From Perilla frutescens (lineage: Eukaryota; Streptophyta; Magnoliopsida; Lamiales; Lamiaceae): a stretch of DNA of 64,000 bases. The stretch is from assembly GCA_026008535.1 (NCBI GenBank), contig BRKX01000014.1:50703006-50767005 (forward strand), given 5' to 3'. This document shows, piece after piece, positions 9,977 through 18,996 of this stretch; within the stretch, counting starts at the first letter, position 1, and each line of letters opens with the position of its first letter. Under the pieces are notes generated by a model. The model worked only from the letters and a program-made list of their open reading frames with translations, was not told where the DNA came from and ran no database searches. The position numbers were made by a program, and so were the translations under genes.

Positions 9977-10900
9977 TGATGTCTGGTTTACCTACACACG
10001 CAAAACTACTACTAACTGGACCCGCAAGAGGACGGGATAATTGTAGGGCGGTGAGCTAACCCGAGTCGTGTCTCTCGAGAAAAGCTTAATCTAGGCGATT
10101 ACCTTTCTACGCTACAATTGTTAACAAGAACATGAATTTAAGCACAATCCTAAACATTCTAAACAAGGGTTGGATGGTTTGTTTAAACTATCAAATAAAG
10201 CAAGTAAAATTAACTAGCAACACCAACAATAACAAAGAAGAATGAAAAGATTATGAGAAGAGCATTAGCGTGTAGATTCTCTCACTGGTTTCTCTCCTAG
10301 CTTGATTCAAGTTGATTATATTAATCATAGACGTACAATAGACCCCTTCAAGTGGTTTAACTTCACTTATTATCACTGTCGATCCATTAAACCCCCATCG
10401 GCTATATTATACAAACAAATAGGCTTCTGTACCCAGTCCACCTAAAGATTAACAATTAGACTTATGTACCCAGTCCACCTAACATTGAAGGAACCTAAGT
10501 CGGGCTATAGAATCTCCTCTCGGTCTCATCTAGAGCCTAGAAATGCTAAGTAGTGGCCAAATACTCAACATAAACAAGCACAATTCCGACAACAAGAAAT
10601 CAACTATCACAAGCATGGATCGAAACCAAATTGATTACGTATCCTCTAATGTAAGAAATTAGCCCATCATGTTCAACACAACACAAGATTCATAAAAGAT
10701 CTTCATTTCATAAATCGAAAGATAAATAAAATATAAACTTCTACAATGTTTGTTATCTCAAGAGTTTGGGATAATTCCCCATACAAATGAGCTAAGTTAA
10801 GGAAAGAAATACCAAAAGTGGAAGTCCTCGAGCAAGCCTAGCTTCCGTGGAAGGCTTAGAGTCGGACTCATCTTCTCTTACGTGCCTCTTCTTTGAGCCT
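9977..10900 (-). repeat. Antisense LTR-like block, unit 1
   Basis: Read on the minus strand, this looks like the R-U5 half of a plant Ty3/gypsy LTR. It contains two copies of GGTGGACTGGGTACA, a GAGACCGAGAGGAG motif, an arrangement near TAGGCGATT/TTAACAATTG like the usual post-polyA LTR region, and ends with GGTAAACCAGACATCA. Its outer (5') boundary is not resolved and no target duplication was found, so it may be a truncated solo LTR. The 288 bases before it (9689-9976) hold nothing I recognise. Confidence 0.45.
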
Positions 10901-12480
10901 TGATGAGTGCTTGAATTGCACTCATTTGCACTCAATAACACTCGCTTTTGAGTGCATTTGCACTAGATTTATGTATTTATGTATGTTAATATTATATATC
11001 TTGTCTTTAATCTTTAATTTTGTTATAAGTGGCCAATACAGGATATTTTTTGGTTAATATTGTATAAATTAAAGTTGAATTAGGATTTCGATCATTAAAG
11101 ACCGCACAAGACTTGAAAATATGAAGAAAACCAAGTGTTGGGCTCAGACGCGGCTTAAAGGCGCAACCAGTAAGGGTCGTGTTGCAGACCCCTCCAGACG
11201 CGGCCTCCGGGCAGGTCGCGCCCCAGGATCTATGTATCACGGCCTTCAGGCTCAGGCGGTTTGCCCGCTTTTCAGCCACTTCATAGACGTGTTTTCCTTT
11301 GTTCCACACACGACCTCCGGGCGCGAGCGCAGGGCAGGTCGCGCCCCAGGGCCTCTGCAACACGACCTCTGGGCGTGACCAGTCTACCCGCTTTTCAACC
11401 ACTTCAGAGACGTGTTTTCCTTTGTTTGGAATGCGGTCTCCAGGCGCGACTCTGACGAGGTCATGTTCGGGACTGACAAATCCGCTTATTAACTTTTGGC
11501 ATTCAATTATTGGTCCACTTCTTTATATATCTATTGAGGATTTCAAAGATTGATCCCAACACCCCTTAGAGTCGAAAATACACAAGGAGAACACCACATT
11601 TGGTGATTTTTGAAGATCAAGAAGAAGAAGGAAGATCCATCCATCCATTTGAAGATTCAAGCTATTAGATTGAATAAGAGTGTTCTACATTGGGTTTTAT
11701 CATCTCTTCTCTTCTTTTAATCTTGTATTTAGAATGAGTTTTTGTTCCTCCTTTTCTATTCTTGATTTTATTGTAAATATGGTTGACTAGAGCCTCAGGG
11801 CTCTAGGATGTGGTAAACAATGTGAATATTGATCTTGATTTGGATTCTATATATATGATTATGCTTTGTCAAGGTTTTAATCCATGCTTGAGCTTGAATG
11901 ATGTTGTTTGAGTGGCCTTCTTACTAACATCACATGTATGAATCACTTGTATCTAGTGAATCCCGTGATCATAAGCATGCTTGGTTTAAATCTACATAGT
12001 TGTCTTCTTAGTCGAATGTCAATTTTGTGGAAGAAAATGTCACCCCTTAGAGCCTTTGGTAGGTGCGACCTTGGAATGCATTAGAGATAGCCATCCTTGT
12101 CGCATTCTCAATTAAGGAGATATTCGAGAGATACTCCTTCTATATCCGTGGTCTTCCTACCAATGAACTTAGCATGATCATGTGTTTAAATCCTTGTTGT
12201 TTGATCAATAAGAGCATTGTGTATCCATATCCTGGAGTCTTGCCTTTATTTATCATCTTCAAATCCCTCTCTCTCTTGTTGGTATTGTTTCTTGATTACT
12301 CTTTAGTTTGTTTATTGTTGTTGTTTGGTGTTTAATCATTTATTTATGCATTGGTTTTGTGTTAAGATAAACAACCCTCTCCTTATCATAGTCTAGATAT
12401 TCCGCTTGTCTATCATCGTGGTACTTGCATTTTCTTATTCAAATTCCTTTTCCCTATGGATTGACCTCGTTTCATCCTTG
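10901..12480 (+). repeat. Sense LTR-like block of another family, unit 1
   Basis: Starts near TGATGAGTGCTTG and has LTR architecture: a GC-rich cluster of (G)GTCGCGCC/GCGCGAC motifs (about 11136-11462), a TATA box TTATATAT (11523-11530), a purine-rich leader with GAAGATCAAGAAGAAG, and a 3' part ending TCCCTATGGATTGACCTCGTTTCATCC just before a CA microsatellite. No internal coding region follows, so this would be a solo LTR. Both ends are uncertain because no target-site duplication was identified. Confidence 0.5.
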
Positions 12481-12482
12481 CT

Positions 12483-12511
12483 ACATACACACACACACAC
12501 ATACACACACT
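12483..12511. repeat. CA microsatellite, unit 1 (length varies between units)
   Basis: Interrupted (CA)n tract with one AT interruption. Unit 2 (33981-33996) lacks the interrupted part and unit 3 (55573-55602) is longer, making this a copy-specific marker. The following 12512-13144 is AT-rich DNA without a supported gene, as are the matching stretches in units 2 and 3. Confidence 0.9.
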
Positions 12512-13144
12512 AATTATCATATATGATTTTATTTTATTAACTTAAAAATAAAGTTAAATAATAATTTCCTTCAAATTAATTTTATTTAGCAAAGTGCTTT
12601 TTTTACGATATATTTCTCCCCCAAATTGGCTACACAATACCAAAATTTTAATTCATAGTATTAAATGAAATTTGGGTGTTTCTAAATACACCTCTTATTT
12701 ATCTTTATACACCACTATTAAAATTAATTCAAAACAAAATAATTAATAAATTATTTAAATACCCTTTCCTTTTTGCTTTGATTTTATTTTTATTTTTTAT
12801 GTTTTATTGTGCCTTTTTCCTTTGATTTTATTTTTCTTTTTTATGTTTTTAGGCCACATCAACGCCAAGTGGAGTCGTGAGTGATGTGTAAGCGACCGAG
12901 GTCGCGAATAATTATTTATTTTTCAGGTATTATCTAATTTTTTATTTTTTTAATGATGCAAAGGTATCTTCTTTTAATGATGTCTTCATATTTCTCCTAA
13001 TTAAATTGAATACAAAATACCAATATTTCAATTTATAATATTAAGTAACATTCAATAAGTTAAATCATACAATTATTCGTTACAAAATAATAAAAAACAT
13101 TGAGGATGGATTTCAATGTCGATGCTCTCTGTTTTACAAGACAA

Positions 13145-13627
13145 TTAGATAATGCAAAAACGATACATTCCTTCATAATAGAAAATATAATTTTTTTTAA
13201 ATATATCCAGCCACTGGAAAAGTAACACAGGAAACCTGCTACTGCGAACCTCAGTCGAATTAGTTAAAACCTTCCAAGCCATTCTCATAACCAAACTCTT
13301 GCTCAGATGTATTAAAGATGTTACCCCTAGACCACCCTCCTCTTTAATAGCATAAACACGTTCCCATACAACGACAGAATGAGATGAAACATAAATATCC
13401 CCGGTCCAAATAAAATTTCGATATGCTTTCTCAATTGAATTTAACAGCGACACTGGCCAGTTATAAATGAGCATTAAATGCAGTGCAGATCCAGCAATAA
13501 CCGAGTTAACAAGACACACTCTCCCTGCAATCAACAAAAGACAACCCTCCCATTTCGAGAACTTTGCTAACACTGAATCCGCTGCATCTTGAAACACATC
13601 AACATAATATACTTCATACAGAGTCAA
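13145..13627 (-). pseudogene. LINE reverse transcriptase C-terminal fragment, unit 1 left arm
   Basis: 160-residue frame matching the region downstream of the catalytic core in plant non-LTR (L1-type) reverse transcriptases: KFSKWEG...IAGRVCLVNSVI, then NSIEKAYRNFIWTGD, VVVWERVYAIKEEGGLGV and a Lys-Ser-Leu-containing stretch. The catalytic core, endonuclease and RNase H parts are absent. It lies at the outer end of the left arm of the palindrome, and its mirror copy lies at the outer end of the right arm. Confidence 0.8.
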
Positions 13628-13733
13628 AATATCATAAAGTAGACAGGATTTAGTCTCACAATGATGATATCAACTCAAGATTTGTACCCTTAAATATCTC
13701 TGCACAATATCTCATAAGAAATTCAGGTCCCAA

Positions 13734-15066
13734 CTATGGCTTCATGACTTTCACTGGCCAATTGCTTATAAGAAGTTCCAACATTTTAATCGACAGTACT
13801 CCACAATCCCATGAGTTTGTCTGCTGCGGTGTGGTCTGATACTTCCTCACAGTCCATGGGTAGCACGGTCGATATGGAAGCCTTTTCTTAGCCCAGATAC
13901 GGTAAAAATCTATCAGTAGTGAGACATTTCGGGCAACAAAGTGGAAGTTGCGGCTGGTTTCACTCCAAGCAGAATCGCTGCTCAGCGTGTCATATACCAT
14001 AATTTCACACTTTATCAAATCTAGCACATACAAGAACCAATGAGTTTTTCTTGTATGTGCGACTCCGAAAACATGGTCCACATCTTCCCACGGTGTACCC
14101 CCAGCATTTGGGAGCTTGCCTGCCACATACATTGTCATCAATTTTTTCCCCGGTTCAAAGCAATTGGCGCTCACACGTGTCTAAAAATATTAGAGAGATG
14201 ATAAGCAAAATACAGGCCATGTTTACAAGGTCAAAGAGAAACAAGGTTAATAAAGGTTCTGTAACATACCCAAAAAACTTGCTTCACGCAAGTCCATCTC
14301 TTACGGAATCCAAACGGCCATCTCCGTGATTTGTACAGCAACAAATTCAACAATATGTCAAGTTGCTGTGCATTTTAAAAGAAAATAAAATTAGTAGAAA
14401 AAAAGGAATTATGTTGATTATAGCCAATTGAATAATTACTTGTGCTTATGTAATTACCTCATCCCCGAGCCATGCTTGCGGCTCCCAAAGGCGTGTAAAT
14501 AAATTTCTCTGACACTTGTCATTCAAAGCTATCTTTATATGGCCCCTTATCGCCGAGCCATACCAATCACTGAACCTCTTGATCAAATGTGCAGGCCACG
14601 ATGAGCAAGGATTGTAAGTAGAAACATATGATGCTTCAGTCCCAACCACCTCCACATCATCGTCACTGCTGTCATTTTCTTGCTTTATGTAACGAAGTGG
14701 CTGCACATGAAGTGGTTCCACCATAGAACTATCACCCACAAAGGTATTGTCTTTCTCAACCACACCACCTACAAAGGTATTCGCTTCCTTAACCATATCA
14801 AGATCCATACGTATCGGTGTAAACTTTCTTTGCTTTCTTCGCCTAAACGGCACTTTGATAACAAAATGCACATGACTTGCACCATCAAGCTTATCTATCT
14901 GCATATCTACGATAGTCTCAGCCGTATATAGATCATCAGATTTCGCTTCGAAAGCTAATGGATCACGAAGAACCGGTGCAGAGAGTAGATCATCACCAAT
15001 TAATAGATCTGGATTCCAAATAGAAGAAATCTTGTCCACAATATTGTCGAGCATCGCCTCCGCCAC
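13734..15066 (-). CDS. Ulp1-like cysteine protease gene (C48), left arm, unit 1
   Basis: Predicted three-exon gene: exon 1 15066-14458, exon 2 14365-14270, exon 3 14180-13734. All junctions are GT-AG, phases agree, and the spliced frame is about 380 codons. Exon 3 has the Ulp1 (SUMO protease-like, MEROPS C48) triad: His in KTHWFLYVLDL, Asp in VYDTL, a Gln in PQQTNSWDCG and the catalytic Cys in WDCG. The family cleaves SUMO or related conjugates; many plant MULE and other transposons carry such genes with unknown roles. Upstream, an in-frame TAA at 15079-15081 replaces a Leu codon seen in the right arm, so only a short form starting near Met 15054 could be made. I see no transposase next to it. 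Confidence 0.7.
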
Positions 15067-15726
15067 TTTTAAGTCAGATTACTTAACATGTGAGCCCTTT
15101 GAATCTTCAGAAGAAGACTCAAGTTTCTTCTTCTTTTTGTTTAGATCATCCATCACCGGTGAGCTCCTGGCATCCCTTGTTGGAGAGGCCGTGGCATCCA
15201 TATTCGGAGAGCTCTCTTTGTCAACTTCTGAGACCTCTCCAACATGGCATCCCTTGTTGGAAAGGCTATGGAATCCATAGGTGGAGCGCTCTCTGTGGTC
15301 AACTTTGGAGACCTCTCCAATATGTTCAAAATGTTGTTGCACATAAGCTCAACTCTCTTCAATCTTTCGTCAAACTTAGAGCACTGCGAGAGTCATTTAA
15401 ATCAACACAAAAGACACGTAGACTACGGAAAATTCACATGACACGGACAATAAATGCTGAAAATATTTACTCACACAATAGTCGCTGCCTTCATTAATTC
15501 TATCTTGAATCGACTCATTCCCATCACCGACAGATGCATCTATCCGTGCTCGATAGGAATAAGCCGGTTCAAGATAGAATTAACGAAGGCAGTGACTGTT
15601 GTGTGAGTAAATATTTTCATCATTTATTGTCCGTGTCATGTGAATTTTCCATAGTCTATGTGTCTTATGTATTGATTTAAATGACGCTCGTAGTGCTCTA
15701 AGTTCGACAAAAGATTAAAGAGAGTT

Positions 15727-17309
15727 GTGCTTATGTGCAACAACATTTTGAACATGTTGGAGAGGTCTCTGAAGTTGACCACAGAGAGCGCTCCACCTAT
15801 GGATGCCATGACCTTTCCAACAAAGGATGCCATGTTGGAGAGGTCTCAGAAGTTGAGCAAAGAGAGCTCTCCAAACATGGATGCCGTGGCATCTCCAACA
15901 AGGGATGCCAGGAGCTCGCTGGTGATAGATGATCTAAACGGGAAGAAGAAGAAACCTCAGTCTCCTTCTGAAGATTCAGAGGGGTCACATGTTAAGTTAT
16001 TTGACTTAAAAGCGGCAGAGGCGATGCTCGACAATATTGTGGACAAGATTTCTTCCGTTTGGAATCCAGATCTATTAATTGGTGACGATCTACTCTCTAC
16101 ACCGGTTCTCCGTGATCCATTAGCTTTCGAAGCGAAATCTGATGATCTACATGCGGCTGAGACTACCGTAGATATACAGATAGATAAGCCTGATGTTGCA
16201 AGTCCTGTGCATCCTGTGATCAAAGTGCCGTTTAGGCGAAGAAAGTAAAGAAAGTTTACACCGATACGTATGGATTTTGGGATGGTTAAGGAAGCCAATA
16301 TCTCTGTAGGTGGTGTGGTTGAGAAAGACAATACCTTTGTGGGTGATAGTTCTATGGTAGAACCACTTCATGTGCAGCCATTTCATTATATAAAGCAAGA
16401 AAAAGACAGTAGTGACGATGATGTGGAGGTGGTTGAGGCTGAAGCATCATATGTTTCTACTTACAATCCTTGCTCATTGTGGCCTGCACATTTGATCAAG
16501 AGGTTCAGTGATTGGTATGGCTCGACGATAAGGGGCCATATAAAGATAGCTTGGAATGATAAGTGTCAGAGAAATTTATTTACATGCCTTTGGGAGCCGC
16601 AAGCATGGCTTGGAGATGAGGTAATTACATAAGCACAAGTAATTATTCAATTGGCTATAATCAACACAATTCCGTTTTTTCTACTAATTTTATTTTCTTT
16701 TAAAATGCACAACAACTTGACATATTGTTGAATTTGTTGTTGTACAAATCGCGGAGATAGCCATTTGCATTACGTAAGAGGTGGACTTGCGTGGAGCAAG
16801 TTTTTTAGGTATGTTACAGAACCTTTGTTAATCTTGTTTCTCTTTGACCTTGTAAACATGGCCTGTATTTTGTTTACCGTCTCTCTAATATTTTTAGACA
16901 CGTGTGAGCGTCGATTGCTTTAAACCGGGAAAAAAATTGATGACAAAGTATGTGGCAGGCAAGCTCCCAAAAGCTGGGGGTACACCGTGGGAAGATGTGG
17001 ACCATGTTTTCGGAGTCGCACATACAAGAAAAACTCATTAGGTCTTATATGTGCTAGATTTGATAAAGTGTGAAATTGTGGTGCATGACATGCTGAGCGG
17101 CGATTCTGCTTGGAGTGAAACCAGCTGCGACTTCCACTTTGTTACCCGAAATGTCCCACTACTGATAGATTCTTACCGTATCTGGGTTAAGAAAAGGCTT
17201 CCATATCGACCGTGAGGAAGTATCAGACCACACCGCAGCAGACAAACTCATGGGATTGCGGAGTACTGTCGATTAAAATGTTGGAACTTTTTATAAGCAA
17301 TTGGCCAGT
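15727..17309 (+). pseudogene. Ulp1-like gene, right arm, unit 1 (broken)
   Basis: Mirror copy of the left-arm gene with a longer N-terminus that includes repeats of the type MDAxxxPTxDA and LERSQKLSKESS (15727-16248). It is interrupted by TAA at 16246-16248 (Gln codon in the left arm), by a TAG right after the catalytic-His position (17039-17041), and by a 16-bp deletion between GTG repeats near 17214. It keeps the NSWDCG Cys motif. A solo LTR then splits the gene at 17310. The second half of the arm resumes at 18736. The two arms carry different disabling lesions. Confidence 0.85.
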
Positions 17310-18730
17310 TGATGAGATTTTTCTTTCATGATAATTTAATCAATCACAAGCTTTAATTTACCAAATCTCAATTATGCAAGTGAACATACGGAGCATAGGA
17401 GACCGGGTCGAACACGGAGAATTAATTGCATAAATGAGTCTACAAGTACCATCACATCGAACATTTTCACTAGTCAAACCATTTGGAATTTGGTTGGAGA
17501 ATTAACTAAAAAAAACAAGATTCACAATAATAAACAAAGATAGCAACACAAGGGAAATAGAAGAGAATAAAAATTAAATAAAAAAATCACTTAAGAGAAA
17601 ATGGCTCTAGGGCATTGTTCATTAGTGAAAACTTGTTCATTAAACAATGGATTTATGCATAATCTCCCCAAACAACAATTGATACCAAATTTAGTCGAAG
17701 CCCTCTCTCGAGCAACTAAGACCTTTCAATTAAACTCAATTCCCCTATCTCTAGGGCTAAATTGCAATTTAATCTAATCAAGCACAATCAATCAATAAAC
17801 ATCAATTAAACATTAATCTCTCGATCTAATGCAAAATTGAAACCATAAATCATTTACCCATGCACAATTGATTCTCTCGAACTCAATTATACACCAAATT
17901 CTATCCTAAGATGGCCAATCAAAGAATAGAAGCAATCAAACCATGATGTATGAGAAAGAAGGGGAAGATTAAGCAATAATCCATGTTTAATTCATAAACC
18001 CATCACCAAATCACAACACCCTAGATACCAAGAAATTTAGCTATCCATAACCAAAATAGAGAAAAACATCACATAAAAGAAAAACATAATAGAGGAGGAG
18101 AAAAAATCCAAAAACTTGAATATAGATCTTCAAAAACTTCTTGAATCTTCCATACACCAAGCTCCAAGCTCTCACAACTATTTCTTACTCTAAAATTGGC
18201 AAAATATCAATGTCTACCCTAGAATTTCGAACTAAGGATGGCTTTTATACTATGATGGCCAAAATGGGGCAAAAATCCGGATATTCCCGAAAACAAGACA
18301 CAGAGGCGCGACACGGGGCCGGTCGCGCCTCATGGCTCGCGCCGTGTGGAGTGAGGCGCGACCCGAGCTGGCCCGTTCCTGGGTCGCGCCGCGTTGCAGG
18401 CCATTGAAATCATGCTGCGGATGTTGAGCCGCGGGTCGCGCCCCAGGCCCCGGGTCACGCCGCATTGCAGGCCGTGCCCGGCCTCCCGGCTTCGACTCGG
18501 TCTTCATGCTCTCTCACCAGTCCGATCCAGCTTTCGGGTCCCTTCCGATGCGCACTTCGATCCTCGTGTCCCGAGTTGCTCATTTTAAACCTGTTTTATA
18601 AATTAATGGTGTTAGCAACACTTATTCTAAATAACAACTAATATTACCCTAATTGATTACTAAACATACTAAAACATGATAAAAACATACGAAATAATGC
18701 TCGGATTAGGACTAAAATACGAGCATGACA
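17310..18730 (-). mobile_element. Solo LTR with perfect target-site duplication, unit 1
   Basis: 1,421-bp LTR in antisense orientation: the minus strand starts TGTCATGCTCGTATTTTAG and ends GAAAAATCTCATCA. It is flanked by the 5-bp duplication CCAGT (17305-17309 and 18731-18735), and the uninterrupted target is visible in the opposite palindrome arm. On its minus strand a GC-rich cluster of GGTCGCGCC motifs (18303-18480) precedes a TATA box GTATAAAAGC (18251-18242) and a GAAGATC-rich leader. There is no internal region, so the element was lost by LTR-LTR recombination. The same insertion is present in all units and so predates the tandem amplification. Confidence 0.95.
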
Positions 18731-18735
18731 CCAGT

Positions 18736-18996
18736 GGAAGTCATGAAGCCACAGTTGGGACTTGAATTTCGTATGATATTGTGCAGAGATATTTGAGGGT
18801 ATAAATCTTGAGTTGATACCATCATTGTGAGACTAAATCCTGTCTACTTTATGATATTTTTGACTCTGTATGAAGTATATTGCTGGCTCTGCCCTGCATT
18901 TAATGCTCATTTATAAGTGGCCAATGTCGCTGTTAAATTCAATTGAGAAAGCATGCCGGAATTTTATTTGGACCGAGGATATTTATGTTTCATCTC
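18736..18996 (+). pseudogene. Outer right arm with deleted LINE fragment, unit 1
   Basis: Continues the right arm past the solo LTR, ending in the LINE reverse-transcriptase fragment. Unit 1 lost 110 bp between two ATTG repeats (equivalent to 40367-40476 of unit 2), leaving TATATTG joined to CTGGCTCTGCCC near 18889. The LINE frame then runs to CATCTC at 18996, where it is fused to Athila-like pol. Confidence 0.85.

Larger units (their letters stand above)
1..18996. repeat. Tandem macro-repeat unit 1 (5' end outside window)
   Basis: First of three head-to-tail copies. Base 1 matches base 21497 of unit 2, so about 2500 bases of this unit lie to the left of the window. The unit ends in a LINE fragment at 18996, where the sequence switches abruptly to the middle of an Athila-like pol gene. 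Unit 1 is the most distinct copy: it alone has a 110-bp deletion near its right end (around 18889, between two ATTG repeats) and carries several private substitutions, while units 2 and 3 agree with each other at many of these sites. Confidence 0.97.
13350..18996. repeat. Giant near-spacerless palindrome, unit 1
   Basis: The left arm (about 13350-15536) is the diverged reverse complement of the right arm (15537-18996). The symmetry continues through the centre, ATGCAT at 15534-15539, so there is almost no loop. The arms are about 2.18 kb once the solo LTR (17310-18730 plus its target duplication) is subtracted. Both arms carry a Ulp1-like gene and a LINE fragment. In this unit the right arm also has a 110-bp deletion near 18889 and stops 36-38 bases early at the array junction. 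Confidence 0.93.

Noticed and set aside
11007..11553. Several overlapping ORFs in the GC-rich part of the sense LTR-like block
   Set aside because: Overlapping frames on both strands are expected from the GTCGCGCC repeats, and no motif supports a protein.
18141..18588. ORFs in the GC-rich part of the solo LTR
   Set aside because: They lie within an LTR with a target-site duplication and reflect GC-rich repeats in the U3 region.
13145..18996. The palindrome as a complete Mutator-like element with long terminal inverted repeats
   Set aside because: There is no transposase, no central spacer and no flanking target duplication visible, and both arms end inside a LINE fragment.
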